From NCBI GenBank assembly GCA_027924025.1, contig AP026971.1, forward strand, positions 1 to 64,000: DNA of 64,000 bases. The letters run 5' to 3'. This DNA is from Comamonadaceae bacterium OS-4 (lineage in GTDB: Bacteria > Pseudomonadota > Gammaproteobacteria > Burkholderiales > Burkholderiaceae_C). The position numbers and the translations under genes are program-made. Positions 49,251-58,115 of this stretch are shown in pieces. A model generated the notes under the pieces. The model did not search any database, was not told the DNA's origin, and saw nothing but the letters and a program-made list of their open reading frames with translations. The stretch's first letter is position 1. Each line of letters starts with the position of its first letter.

Positions 49251-49988
49251 CCCATAAAAGGTCACCTAACTCCCATCCCATAAAAGGTAACTTATTGCGA
49301 CATTGATGACGGGGCGACTGCATCAATGGGATAAATGGTTGTAGAAACCGTTACGGGCATCGACGCACCGCTTACGTGGGCGGGAAAAGAAGAGCAATCG
49401 ATACAATTCGAACTGTGCCCCATAAACGGTCACCTTTGATATTTCCCATAAACAGTCACCTTAGGATGCGTTCCACACTACCACCATCCCATAAAAGGTA
49501 ACTTAACAAGCCAAACGCTCAGAAATAGGGCACATCCGTAGTGCAATGCTCCCATAAACAGTCACCTATGGACTGTTGAGAGTGGCTAATCCCCCATAGC
49601 CTTCCACCTTCATAGGTGGAAAAAAAGTGGCAGGGGGCTTCTTCATGACCTAATCCATCCCATAAACGTACACCTTAATAACCTAGATGACCTTCGGACG
49701 ACCCCGTGGAGACCACAAAGACACCATAAGTGCCCCCAAGTGGCAGCGAAGAGGCCCAGAGTGAACTTAAAGCGGCCACTACTAGACCAACGGCGAACCA
49801 TAAACGGTCACCTATAGAAAAATTGACAAGCGCATATCCCATAAATGGTCACCTAAACTGAATCCCATAGATGGCGACCTGTATCCCATATCCACATACC
49901 TTACGTCCCATAGACAGTCACCCATCTCCCATATCCACATACTTTAGCTCCCATAAAGGTACACCTAGCGTCCCATAACTTTCCACCC
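49251..49988 (+). repeat. Iteron array, probable origin of replication
   Basis: Sixteen copies of a 17-bp motif (consensus CCCATAAANGGTNACCT) start at 49251, 49277, 49419, 49445, 49488, 49551, 49593, 49659, 49797, 49838, 49864, 49885, 49907, 49928, 49950 and 49972. The last six are spaced 21-22 bp, two helical turns, and alternate in sequence type. Copies near the left are closest to consensus. The array lies upstream of a Rep_3-type initiator gene. It is the expected oriV. Confidence 0.9.
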
Positions 49989-50140
49989 AAGTGGCCGTAA
50001 GTCATTGTCAGCATTGGATAAATCAGCCACTAAAGGTATTAAAGATTTCAAAGTGTTCATAAAACACAAGTGGCCTGTTGCCATAGGGTTGTATAGATAA
50101 ACAGGTTTCAGAATGGGCCGAATCGCGGTACGATCACCAA

Positions 50141-50176
50141 AATTTCCACCATTCCACTATTCCACCATTCCACTCG
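50141..50176 (+). repeat. Tandem ATTCCACY repeats at the rep start
   Basis: ATTCCACC and ATTCCACT alternate as four 8-bp units right up to the rep ATG at 50177. No purine-rich ribosome-binding site can be seen between them and the start codon. Confidence 0.65.
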
Positions 50177-51490
50177 ATGGCAACACAAGGTAAGCGCCAC
50201 AGCAAGGATCTAGGACAGGTATCGCTCTTCCAAGCATCAGAAGTACCAGAGCCGTTTCGCAAAGCTGTCCAAGTAGTACACAGCAAGCCACATGTCCAAA
50301 TGTCACTGCTGGAAAGAAAGATCAGCAATGCGTGGATAAAAAACGCAATGGACCAAAAGCCAGACGAAGAAGGCTGGTGGTACATCACCCTATCCCACAT
50401 GGGTGACCAAATAGGTTTCGACTCGAACAATATGGGCTACCTCAAAGAGGTATCCCGCCGGGTAATGACAATCCGCTTTGAATGGGATGTGCTCGCTAAA
50501 GAGGGGAAGGGTATTGGATGGAAAGCCTCTGTGCTTTTCCCAGAAGTGGAAATAAGGGGTGACCATCTCCGATATCAAATCAGTCGGCAGCTTCGTGCGC
50601 AAATCCTGCAACCCACGATGTACGCGATGCTGGACATGTCAGTAATCCGGAAGTTCAAACGGACTGCAGCTTTAGGACTTTACGAGCATTGCATCCGCTT
50701 TGAAAACATAGGGCAGACTGCACGACTTCACTGGACGCAACTTAGAGACATCCTCCTGGGCGAAGACACTTCAAGCACCTCGTATCACGACTTCAAATAT
50801 TTCAACGCGAAAGTGATCAAACCGGCTGTAGCAGAGGTGAATGCGGTAAGTGAAATTGTGCTGGAGACCCACACAGCTCGAATGGGGCGCACTATCACCG
50901 ACATATGGTTCACCATTGCAAAGATCATAGAAACTGCGCCAGAGGACCGTATTGAATCAGCAGAACAGCTTCAAGCAGTTGGAGAGATGGTCAAAATTGG
51001 CATGCCTCAATCAGAAGCGAAAAAGCTCATCCGCGAACACGGAGTCCCAAATGTAAATGCTGCGCTGGATTACACCCAACGACGTGCAGCCGACAAAAAG
51101 CAAACGCCGCTTGATAACAAAACTGCTTATTTCAGATCAGCGCTTGTTCAAAGATGGGGCGTGATTGATGACGAGCAAACCCCAAAGCAAAAAGTACGGA
51201 CGGAACCCAAACCCAAAGGCAAATCGCTCCTTGACGCATTGAAAGAAAAGAGGACGAAAGACGCAGAGGGATACTTCAAAGAACTTGATGCACCGGATCA
51301 AGCGGAGTTCATCACCAAGTACAACCAGGGTCAAGAAATTGACTCGCTGCGAATCAAGAAAAACAAGGTCTTAAAGGCAGCGGAGGCGTCATTTTTTAGA
51401 TGGCTAGCCGTAGCTGTTTGGGGCGAGCCTACGCAAGCAGAAACACTGGAATTTGCTACCGAAGTGTTCGCATCCAAAGGACTGTTGTAA
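50177..51490 (+). CDS. Rep_3-family replication initiator
   Basis: The 437-residue protein has the two winged-helix domains of Rep_3 initiators (about 30-250): SLLERKISNAWIKNAMDQKP, then ISRQLRAQILQPTMYAMLDM and RTAALGLYEHCIRF. The C-terminal region (about 260-437) is Lys/Gln-rich and helical. It is immediately downstream of the iteron array, and the start lacks a Shine-Dalgarno. Initiators of this group bind iterons as monomers and repress their own gene as dimers. The window has no other Rep gene. Confidence 0.88.
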   Translation: MATQGKRHSKDLGQVSLFQASEVPEPFRKAVQVVHSKPHVQMSLLERKISNAWIKNAMDQKPDEEGWWYITLSHMGDQIGFDSNNMGYLKEVSRRVMTIRFEWDVLAKEGKGIGWKASVLFPEVEIRGDHLRYQISRQLRAQILQPTMYAMLDMSVIRKFKRTAALGLYEHCIRFENIGQTARLHWTQLRDILLGEDTSSTSYHDFKYFNAKVIKPAVAEVNAVSEIVLETHTARMGRTITDIWFTIAKIIETAPEDRIESAEQLQAVGEMVKIGMPQSEAKKLIREHGVPNVNAALDYTQRRAADKKQTPLDNKTAYFRSALVQRWGVIDDEQTPKQKVRTEPKPKGKSLLDALKEKRTKDAEGYFKELDAPDQAEFITKYNQGQEIDSLRIKKNKVLKAAEASFFRWLAVAVWGEPTQAETLEFATEVFASKGLL

Positions 51491-51565
51491 CGATCGCATA
51501 GAGCCCTCATGGGCCAATAGGGCAGGCAACCAGAGCCCAGATTCAACACTCGATCAGCTGCAGTA

Positions 51566-51593
51566 TTGCGTAGCTGATCATGAATGTTATAAA
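51566..51593 (+). promoter_or_regulatory. Probable sigma-70 promoter
   Basis: TTGCGT (51566-51571) and TATAAA (51588-51593) with a 16-bp spacer, upstream of a leader element. Confidence 0.55.
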
Positions 51594-51601
51594 CTGTCGG
51601 C

Positions 51602-51642
51602 ACTTTCAGGCTTTACGCCACGCGCATTCGCGCAACTAATAC
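51602..51642 (+). promoter_or_regulatory. Recurrent leader element (copy 7, divergent)
   Basis: ACTTTCAGG, a hairpin CGCG-CATT-CGCG, CA, then ACTAATAC, one base different from the consensus ACTCATAC. The leader goes on for about 100 bases with hairpins such as CGCGGG...CCCGCC before the ATG at 51750. Confidence 0.5.
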
Positions 51643-51749
51643 TCTCTATCACCCGCGCGGGATTTCATCCCGCCAGGGCTGAACTCTTTTCTGTCGCTCG
51701 GGTTATCCCACGATTCACCCGCAGCAGAACGGGCAGAAGGAGCTTTCAC

Positions 51750-51953
51750 ATGATCTCAAGCACAGCAGTTATGGACATCCGGTCTAACAAGGCCGCCATC
51801 AACTCTTACAGCCCCGAATTCCGGGGTGACATCAAGGCCGCTCAACGCTTTCTGTCCGCTCTCCGCATGGAGTGCGAGCAAAAACGCATGGCATGGCAGG
51901 TCTACCGCGCTGTGAAGCGCGAGGCCAAAAAAGCTGGACTTATTCCCCAATAA
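51750..51953 (+). CDS. Small hypothetical protein, 67 residues
   Basis: ATG 51750 has AGAAGGAG 6 bases upstream. The product is basic and helical (AAQRFLSALRMECEQKRMAW and AVKREAKKAG). It is the first gene after rep, transcribed from its own promoter and leader. No family is recognised. Confidence 0.65.
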   Translation: MISSTAVMDIRSNKAAINSYSPEFRGDIKAAQRFLSALRMECEQKRMAWQVYRAVKREAKKAGLIPQ

Positions 51954-52003
51954 GCCCGGTTTTCTCTTTTTTACTTTCTCCCAACTATCGAAAGGAGCCC
52001 GTC

Positions 52004-52105
52004 ATGGGTTTGGTTATCTGCGCTATTGCTTGCACTGGCTTTGCACTCGGTATGTCTATCGTCAAGGTAGGCCGCCGGCTGTCTCTGCCTGGATTCGCAA
52101 TTTAA
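52004..52105 (+). CDS. Tiny membrane protein, 33 residues
   Basis: ATG 52004 has AAAGGAG 7 bases upstream and encodes one hydrophobic segment (LVICAIACTGFALGMSIV) followed by Lys-Val-Gly-Arg-Arg. The good ribosome-binding site and tight packing between two genes support it despite its size. Confidence 0.55.
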   Translation: MGLVICAIACTGFALGMSIVKVGRRLSLPGFAI

Positions 52106-52118
52106 GGGAGCACGAAAG

Positions 52119-52565
52119 ATGATTCACGTCGTCATGAGTGTTATCGCCCTCATCCTGGGCGCTTTGGCAGCAATGTCCAATGCATCAGGATTTTGGACCG
52201 GATGTTTTGTTGGTGCCGTAATGGCTACCAGCGGACTCAAATGGGCCAAGCACGCTTGGTCTGAAGCCCTCAAGGCTCAGGCCCTGAAAGAAATGCAACT
52301 TGCAGCGCGGGAAGCCGCACTGCAAAAAGCAGTTCAGAAAATGGAAGCGGATAAAGCTGCAGCGTCCACAACGCCAAAGCAAGCAGCAGCTCCAGCTGTT
52401 GCTACTCCACCTCCACCCCCTCCACCACAAACCGTGAAGATGAAACCTCCAGCAGAGGTGACGCCTAAACCCGGTCCAGCCCCGCTTCCGGATGAAGCTT
52501 TCGAACCGGCCATGAACTGGCCGAAACTAACGGGAGGCCCAGCTTTTGAGCTGCCACCCCACTAA
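52119..52565 (+). CDS. Membrane-anchored protein with Pro-rich tail, 148 residues
   Basis: The N-terminus has two hydrophobic segments (about 1-20 and 25-42). A helical Ala/Lys/Gln/Glu-rich region follows (about 45-90). A Pro-rich tail then carries PPPPPPP near residue 97. It looks like a small inner-membrane protein with a cytoplasmic, possibly protein-binding tail. A terminator follows. No family is recognised. Confidence 0.6.
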   Translation: MIHVVMSVIALILGALAAMSNASGFWTGCFVGAVMATSGLKWAKHAWSEALKAQALKEMQLAAREAALQKAVQKMEADKAAASTTPKQAAAPAVATPPPPPPPQTVKMKPPAEVTPKPGPAPLPDEAFEPAMNWPKLTGGPAFELPPH

Positions 52566-52582
52566 CCCCCGTCGAAAGACAT

Positions 52583-52608
52583 AAGGCCGCGTAAGCGGCC
52601 TTTTTTTT
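52583..52608 (+). terminator. Rho-independent terminator
   Basis: AAGGCCGC-GTAA-GCGGCCTT with eight Ts; the next ribosome-binding site starts 12 bases later. Confidence 0.88.
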
Positions 52609-52632
52609 AACTATAGATAGGAGAGTAAAACG

Positions 52633-53637
52633 ATGTCCGAATCTATGACGCGAGGTGCGCCACTCATGGCCCTGCAAGGGACCAGGATGCGTCATGACGT
52701 AGGCACGCTGTCAGTGAATAGCGAGCTTCCGGTAGCAGTTGGAAAAGACCATCCAGTTATGGTCAATCCACACATCTTTGCCGGCTTGCTGGATATTGGC
52801 ATTACCGCCATCACGGTGCATAAGAACGCACTGGCCATCACCACCCAAACAGGAATGGAAGCAAAGGTACCTGTGATTCCAGACCCCCACCGGGTCATGG
52901 AATTGCGCTTGAGCGAGGGAGGATCCGAAGTCGAGGCTTCGCTGTTTGTCGAATGGCTGAATCAGTCTGTCGCAATCGGCAAAGCTATTGGTCGTCATTC
53001 AGGGGTCGTGTACACATACCGCTCGAACGCCTTTGTGTTTAATTCAAGCGTGATGATTGCTGCACGGCTTTCCAAAGGGTGGCCTGTTCAGTGCACAGCC
53101 AACCCCAAATTGCTCGCCAACATCATTGCGCAATCGGCGCAGGATGAAGTGAAGCGAGCGATTTGCAGCGATACGGAAGTCCTCGTAAAAACCGCATCTG
53201 GAACGGTTCTCCGAGCCGAATCCGCCGAGGACCAGCTACCACAGCAACCGATTGAAATGCTCGCGCGTTTCAAGGCGCACACCGCGCCGCCACTACAGGT
53301 ACTCAATGCCGGGGATCTCCGAGACGCAGCAATGCAACTTAGTCTGATCTCCGAAGCCTTTGGGCCGAGTGTGGCGAATGCAGAAGTACACATGACTGCA
53401 GACGCCAAGGGTGTGACAGTGAAGCTGCTTGACAGCTTGGTCCACTTTGCCTGCGAAGGATGGAAGCTGGGAAACCTCAACGTTCCAATGCGCTCGTTCC
53501 TGACGCTACGTGCAATACCTGTCGAATGCAACGAAGCCCAAATCGTGGCTTCACCCACGCCAGGTAGCCAATCACCATTGGTCCTACGCGCTGGCAATCT
53601 CACCTTCTTTATGGCGGCTGCCGCCCAGGGAGACTGA
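52633..53637 (+). CDS. Possible second sliding-clamp-like protein
   Basis: The 334-residue protein has no clear motif. Its layout of repeated beta-alpha-beta units, the SDTEVLVKTASGTVLRAESA and EVHMTADAKGVTVKLLDSLV segments, and the C-terminal AGNLTFFMAAAAQ resemble bacterial beta clamps in overall pattern. An undoubted clamp gene lies at 58116. It heads a closely packed set (53639, 53932, 54450) that includes SSB-like and primase-like proteins. The clamp similarity is a weak inference; a structure prediction would decide it. Confidence 0.4.
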   Translation: MSESMTRGAPLMALQGTRMRHDVGTLSVNSELPVAVGKDHPVMVNPHIFAGLLDIGITAITVHKNALAITTQTGMEAKVPVIPDPHRVMELRLSEGGSEVEASLFVEWLNQSVAIGKAIGRHSGVVYTYRSNAFVFNSSVMIAARLSKGWPVQCTANPKLLANIIAQSAQDEVKRAICSDTEVLVKTASGTVLRAESAEDQLPQQPIEMLARFKAHTAPPLQVLNAGDLRDAAMQLSLISEAFGPSVANAEVHMTADAKGVTVKLLDSLVHFACEGWKLGNLNVPMRSFLTLRAIPVECNEAQIVASPTPGSQSPLVLRAGNLTFFMAAAAQGD

Positions 53638-53638
53638 G

Positions 53639-53935
53639 ATGTTGCAGTTGTTTAGTTCTGTGCCGGAAGGCCAAAGTAAAGCAGACAAAGCGGCCCCTGA
53701 CCCTCACACATCCTTTCGGGATTTGCAAGGCCAGGATGTCGTCCTGTTTGCCAACACCATCTACGAATCCAACTTTGCAAAGGTTGCCGCCGACCCTACC
53801 GACGCTGAAGCGTTGGCGTGGTTTGCCTCCGACGAACGGGAACAGCTCTCGTTCTTGCACTGCTGCGAAATTTTCAACATTGATCCTGACGCCGTTCGTG
53901 CGTCGCTACACACATTCAGAAGGAAAACCCCATGA
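53639..53935 (+). CDS. Hypothetical protein, 98 residues
   Basis: The ATG immediately follows the stop of the previous gene (TGAGATG), and the stop overlaps the next start (ATGA). The protein is small, acidic and helical (SDEREQLSFLHCCEIFNIDP). It is part of the replication-like operon. No family is recognised. Confidence 0.65.
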   Translation: MLQLFSSVPEGQSKADKAAPDPHTSFRDLQGQDVVLFANTIYESNFAKVAADPTDAEALAWFASDEREQLSFLHCCEIFNIDPDAVRASLHTFRRKTP

Positions 53936-54438
53936 GCAATCAAATTGAGTTGCGCGGTGTCATCACCCATGTCGCATTACGCCCCAACAGCCTCTTCATG
54001 ACAGTCCGTGAAGAGATTCGCGGGAACGCCTCTCACGGCGCCCAGCACACCGTCAAGGCTTACGCTCCGCGTGAATCTCAGGAGCCACCAGAAATGTGGG
54101 CCCAGCGCTTGCAACACCTTGAAAAGGGGATGACTGTTCTGGTCCAAGGCAAGCAGTCGTCGGAGCGTGAAACGCGCCGCGATGAAAGTTCGGGCGAATA
54201 CATTCCCATTCGCCATCCACATCAGGAACGTGATTTGTACGTGCCCTACATTTGGGCCTTCCAAATTGACGCCATTTTCGATCCGTCACTGCACATGAAG
54301 CGTAGCCAACAACCAGCAAGTCAGCAACGTCCTCAAGCACCACAAGCACCAGCTCCGCGGCCGGCAGAAAAGACGCAACCTCCCACTGGGGAGGATGACT
54401 TGCCACCTATGCCTACCAGCAATGTTGCCTGGAACTAA
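53932..54438 (+). CDS. SSB-like OB-fold protein
   Basis: The 168-residue protein begins with a beta-rich region (about 1-115; IELRGVITHVALRPNSLFMT, GMTVLVQGKQ, YVPYIWAFQIDAIFD) compatible with an OB fold. A Gln/Pro/Ala-rich linker and an acidic tip (EDDLPPMPTSNVAWN) follow. That domain order, OB fold plus disordered linker plus acidic tail, is characteristic of single-stranded-DNA-binding proteins. The tip differs from the canonical DDDIPF. The neighbours support the assignment. Confidence 0.6.
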   Translation: MSNQIELRGVITHVALRPNSLFMTVREEIRGNASHGAQHTVKAYAPRESQEPPEMWAQRLQHLEKGMTVLVQGKQSSERETRRDESSGEYIPIRHPHQERDLYVPYIWAFQIDAIFDPSLHMKRSQQPASQQRPQAPQAPAPRPAEKTQPPTGEDDLPPMPTSNVAWN

Positions 54439-54449
54439 GTCGCTGAGCC

Positions 54450-55541
54450 ATGTACACGGGTGAAGGTGAAGACGTATTCAAGGAGGCCAAAGAACGCTCT
54501 TTGACCGATTACCTTGAAGCTGCACTTGGCGTAACCGCTTACAAGAGCGGTAGTCAAGTACGAATGGATGCTTGCCCCAACCCTGCCTGTGGTCACTCAG
54601 CTGCGGGGTCAGGCAAAGTCCGTTTGAAGGGCGATCGCACCTGGCATTGCTACTCGTGCAATCAGTTTGGCAGCATCATCGATGCGGCAATGTGGTTGAC
54701 ACCAGGTTGCGGGACTCCGCTTTTAGCCGCAAAGGATATCGTCTACGGGAACACTCCACCGGCGGTATCCCCACAGGAAAAACAAAGGCAGATTGAAGCC
54801 GATCAGCGCAAGGTTGAGTGGCAAGTCTGGGTTAACCAACGGATCTATGAGGCAACTCGCCAAAAGTTCGAACCCGCGGTATGGGAATACCTTCTAAAAA
54901 CTCGCGGCCTCAATCCTGAGGTTGTCACACAGGGTTGGAAGAGGGGAATATTCGGAACCATGCCGCCCAATCGTGAACAGGCCACTTTGTGGCTCAAAAG
55001 CGTTGTGGGCGACACTGAGCTCCATTACGCCGGGCTTTGGAAAGAGGACTCGCCAAGTCCATGGATAGCAGGACGGCCACTTGTGCAATTCGTCGACAGC
55101 CAACAATATGCGGAGTTCCGTGTGTTGTTCAAACCGACGAATAGCAAGACCAAGAAATCATTGGCAGTCGGACGGCCGGGGGTGCCTTACTTTTGGAAGG
55201 GTGAAGATCCTGCGAAGTGTCTGGTAACCGAAGCTTGCCTTGAAATGTGCGCCGCGAGGTCCCTCGGATATACCGGCAGCATTATCGGAATGGCTGGTAC
55301 CGGCTCATGGCGAACCTCATGGTTCAAGGGTCTTGCAGCTCAGGGCGTTCAAACGTTCGAGCTGGCCTTTAACAATGATCACCGCGTTGACGAAGACGGG
55401 GAAATCAAAAACCCCGGGCAACAAAACCAGCTACTGCTGGCGCGAGAACTGCAGGCCCTTGGCCTGCATTGCTCGGATGCCAGCCCCAAGGAAGTTGGAG
55501 ACATCAACGACGTACTGCTGAGACGGAAAGGAATTCAGTAA
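54450..55541 (+). CDS. DnaG-like primase
   Basis: The 363-residue protein has a CHC2-type zinc finger at the N-terminus (Cys42, Cys47/His49, Cys67, Cys70; ACPNPACGHS and WHCYSC). A Toprim-like region follows in the C-terminal half (LVTEACLEMCAARSLGYTGS, IIGMAGTGSW, LAFNNDHRVDEDG, GDINDVLL). The acidic residues in TEA and NNDHRVDED occupy the positions of the Toprim Glu and Asp-x-Asp. DnaG-type enzymes make RNA primers. The protein is shorter than DnaG and lacks its C-terminal helicase-binding domain. Confidence 0.75.
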   Translation: MYTGEGEDVFKEAKERSLTDYLEAALGVTAYKSGSQVRMDACPNPACGHSAAGSGKVRLKGDRTWHCYSCNQFGSIIDAAMWLTPGCGTPLLAAKDIVYGNTPPAVSPQEKQRQIEADQRKVEWQVWVNQRIYEATRQKFEPAVWEYLLKTRGLNPEVVTQGWKRGIFGTMPPNREQATLWLKSVVGDTELHYAGLWKEDSPSPWIAGRPLVQFVDSQQYAEFRVLFKPTNSKTKKSLAVGRPGVPYFWKGEDPAKCLVTEACLEMCAARSLGYTGSIIGMAGTGSWRTSWFKGLAAQGVQTFELAFNNDHRVDEDGEIKNPGQQNQLLLARELQALGLHCSDASPKEVGDINDVLLRRKGIQ

Positions 55542-55543
55542 AC

Positions 55544-55588
55544 ACCGCTCGGGTGGCCCTTTGGGGCCATTCGAGCGGTTTTTTTTTG
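55544..55588 (+). terminator. Rho-independent terminator
   Basis: ACCGCTCG-GG-TGGCCC-TTTG-GGGCCA-TT-CGAGCGGT with eight or more Ts. It ends the clamp-like to primase operon. Confidence 0.92.
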
Positions 55589-55632
55589 GTCTCTGCCTTG
55601 ACGTCATAGTCCATTTTTGGCAGACTAAGAGT

Positions 55633-55662
55633 ACTTTCAGACCCCTTGCGGGTTACTCATAC
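55633..55662 (+). promoter_or_regulatory. Recurrent leader element (copy 5)
   Basis: ACTTTCAG, hairpin ACCC-CTTGC-GGGT with a 5-nt loop, T, then ACTCATAC. A further hairpin (CGAGCGGA-ATCC-TCCGCTCG) follows. TTGACG at 55598 may be the -35; the -10 is poor. Confidence 0.65.
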
Positions 55663-55720
55663 CATCCCGAGCGGAATCCTCCGCTCGCGCTGACGGACTC
55701 CCTCCAAATCAGGAGAATTT

Positions 55721-56575
55721 ATGGAGGCCGTCAAACCCCAACAAGAAGACCATCTTTTCGTGGCTACCCACGAAGAACTCTCTTCGCAGGCGTATCACGA
55801 GGAGCGTGGCCACGTCAGCTCGTCACAGCTGATTCACGTGCTACGCACACCTGCGCACTTTCTCTACCACTCGCTGGAAGGCAGTTCGGAAGAGTCGGAT
55901 CTGATGCGCATGGGAACCGCTGTGCATTGCATGGTTCTGGAACCTAAAGAGTTCCAGAATCGCTACGTATTTGCTCCGCGTAACTACGACAAGCGCTACA
56001 AGGTCGATCAAGCTGAAGCTAAGGCAATTGCTGAAAGTTATCCAGGCAAGATCATCCTTGAGCAGCGTGACCAAATCACGCTGAAAAAAATTGTCGCTGG
56101 ATTGCAAAACCACGCTATGGCACGCCAACTTCTGGCGGCCGAAGGTCAACCGGAACTCTCCATCTTCTGGAGAGACGACTTGACTGGGCTTGATTTGAAG
56201 GTCCGAATCGACCGATTTGTCAAATTGGGATCAACGGGCGTCATGCTTGAGGTCAAGTCCACTGACAACGCTTCACCAGAAGCCTTCGGACGAAAAATCG
56301 TTGACATGGATTACGACCTTCGGGCCGTGATGTATGCAGACGGACTGAAACGAGCATATGGCTTCACACCATCGATCGTCTGGCTTGTGATTGAGCGAGA
56401 AACCGGATTCGTTGCGCTTTACCAACCGACGCCAAAAATGCTCACCAGAGCGTGGCGTCGTTACGAAGAAGCACGGATCGCATTGGCCCATGCCAAAAAA
56501 TTCAATTCCTGGCCCGCGTATCAAACAGGTGAGTCAATCGAACCGATTGATCTGCCACGCTGGATCAGGAACTAA
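55721..56575 (+). CDS. RecE-like PD-(D/E)xK exonuclease
   Basis: The 284-residue protein belongs to the RecE (exonuclease VIII)/DUF3799 group. GTAVH at 66-69 is the motif that precedes the active site, Asp164 sits in KVRIDRF, and Glu177 and Lys179 in MLEVKS give the D...ExK triad. RecE-type enzymes degrade one strand of double-stranded DNA from an end, leaving single strands for a RecT-type annealing protein. That partner is the next gene. A structured leader, not a strong Shine-Dalgarno, lies upstream. Confidence 0.85.
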   Translation: MEAVKPQQEDHLFVATHEELSSQAYHEERGHVSSSQLIHVLRTPAHFLYHSLEGSSEESDLMRMGTAVHCMVLEPKEFQNRYVFAPRNYDKRYKVDQAEAKAIAESYPGKIILEQRDQITLKKIVAGLQNHAMARQLLAAEGQPELSIFWRDDLTGLDLKVRIDRFVKLGSTGVMLEVKSTDNASPEAFGRKIVDMDYDLRAVMYADGLKRAYGFTPSIVWLVIERETGFVALYQPTPKMLTRAWRRYEEARIALAHAKKFNSWPAYQTGESIEPIDLPRWIRN

Positions 56576-56599
56576 AACTGCCGCAAGGCGCAACCCACA

Positions 56600-56627
56600 C
56601 GGGCGCGCTTTGCGCCCGTTTTTTTTA
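56600..56627 (+). terminator. Rho-independent terminator
   Basis: ACGGGCGCGCTTTGCGCCCGTTTTTTTT, ending 12 bases before the RecT-like start codon, so the next gene's leader is almost nothing but the terminator. Confidence 0.85.
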
Positions 56628-56638
56628 CTGAAAACACT

Positions 56639-58039
56639 ATGAAAACCATCTTTTTCCAATCCCCTGAAATTTTCGCCCGCATGGAAGCTTTGGCAACCAT
56701 GCTCGCAAACTCAAGCTTTGGTGTGCCTGAGGCATATCGTGGTGATGTTGGCTCGTGCTTCAACGCAGTGGACATTGCTTACCGCCTGGGTGTGAGCCCT
56801 CTGGTTGTCTTGCAAAACTCGCGTGAAATTGACGGGAAACCGGCATTCACTTACCAGTTCGCCAAGGCGCTGATCGAAGACTCCGGTTTGATTACAAGCT
56901 TGCTGCAGTACGAAACGGAAGGCGAACTCCGCTCAGACGGCCAATCCGGCGAAGGGCCCGCCTATCGCATCCGCGCTTATGGCGAGACTAGCGCCGGCAC
57001 ACGGCTCTATGGACCATGGATCAACTGGAAGATGGCTCAAATGGAACGCTGGACTGACAATCCAGCGTATATCTCGATGCCAGAGGTCATGTTCCGCGCA
57101 CGCGCAACTACCTTCTTCTTCAACCAGCATTGCTCATCACTCTTGATGGGCTTTCAGATCGAAGGCGATCCAGCCATTGGTGCATCCAAGAATGCGCCAG
57201 CAACAGCCAGCCTGACGGATTTCAAACTTCCTGCGGCGGCAACAGAGGCGGCCGGTGATCATTTCGCAACTGCACTGAGTGCAACGACGACAGCCGATCC
57301 GGTTGCAGTTGTTGCTTCCGCAGCGCAGTCAATCCAGGCTGCAACGGCCGACGTCAAAGCTGAATCGAATGGTTCTATTGCGGACACGGCCAGCACCAAA
57401 CCAGCTTCGCCTGCGGAGTCTCCAAAGCCCCGCGGTCGCAAGCCGAAGGGCGCAGACCCTGCTCCACAGAGCACCACTCCTGCAGCCGAAAAGCAAACGC
57501 CACCGCAACCGCCCTTGACTGAAACGCCGCCGGCTACGCTTGCGACAGATCAGGCATCCGAGCAACAGTCGTTGATTCATGATGGGATCACTGATTCGGT
57601 AGGCCAGCAAAACCTGGAAACCGATACACCAGCTACTTTGCCTCCTATGGCAGAGCAGGGCACTCAAAGTGCCGGTCAGCGTGAAGCGTTCGACAATTTC
57701 AGCATCGCGTTCGCAAAAGTGGACGCTCTTGCCCCGTCAGGCGAATCGTTGAAAGAGTGCATGGCGCTCGCCAACACCTTTGCGAAGGAGGAGGCCAATG
57801 ACCTGTACCTCGTACTGTTGAGCAATGCTGAACGCATCTTGACGGGATTCGTTGGTACGGGACGCAACCTGACCGCGGAAGAAGGTGCGTTCGCTGCAGC
57901 GGTGCGTGAGTTGTACTCCGCGACGAAAGAACAGGCCAGCCAGAACACGGACCTGAACGATCGCCGTAAAGATTTGTACGGTGCCTACACCGGATTGCTC
58001 GCGCACCTGAACAAAACGCAGGCAGCCGCATCCGCGTAA
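56639..58039 (+). CDS. RecT-like single-strand annealing protein
   Basis: The 466-residue protein has a RecT-type core (about 1-185): GDVGSCFNAVDIAYRLGVSP, NSREIDGKPAFTYQFAKALI and MPEVMFRARATTFFFNQHCS. A long Ala/Thr/Pro/Gln-rich disordered region follows (about 190-345), then a helical C-terminal region (about 350-466). RecT anneals single strands generated by RecE. The extended C-terminus is larger than in phage RecT and may recruit other proteins. A terminator-like hairpin separates it from recE, so expression may be uncoupled. Confidence 0.85.
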   Translation: MKTIFFQSPEIFARMEALATMLANSSFGVPEAYRGDVGSCFNAVDIAYRLGVSPLVVLQNSREIDGKPAFTYQFAKALIEDSGLITSLLQYETEGELRSDGQSGEGPAYRIRAYGETSAGTRLYGPWINWKMAQMERWTDNPAYISMPEVMFRARATTFFFNQHCSSLLMGFQIEGDPAIGASKNAPATASLTDFKLPAAATEAAGDHFATALSATTTADPVAVVASAAQSIQAATADVKAESNGSIADTASTKPASPAESPKPRGRKPKGADPAPQSTTPAAEKQTPPQPPLTETPPATLATDQASEQQSLIHDGITDSVGQQNLETDTPATLPPMAEQGTQSAGQREAFDNFSIAFAKVDALAPSGESLKECMALANTFAKEEANDLYLVLLSNAERILTGFVGTGRNLTAEEGAFAAAVRELYSATKEQASQNTDLNDRRKDLYGAYTGLLAHLNKTQAAASA

Positions 58040-58065
58040 GCATTTCACTAAAAACTCAACCTTTT

Positions 58066-58099
58066 AGGCCGGCGCTCCCTTGTGGAGTGCCGGCCTTTT
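58066..58099 (+). terminator. Rho-independent terminator
   Basis: AGGCCGGC-GCTCC...GGAGT-GCCGGCCTTTTC; its right arm ends about 16 bases before the clamp start codon. Confidence 0.8.
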
Positions 58100-58115
58100 C
58101 TTTAGGAACATCGAA

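Noticed and set aside
49251-49988. Repeats resembling a CRISPR array
   Set aside because: Units are 17 bp, irregularly spaced and degenerate, with 4-5-bp gaps in the phased block; they are iterons next to a rep gene and no cas gene is present.
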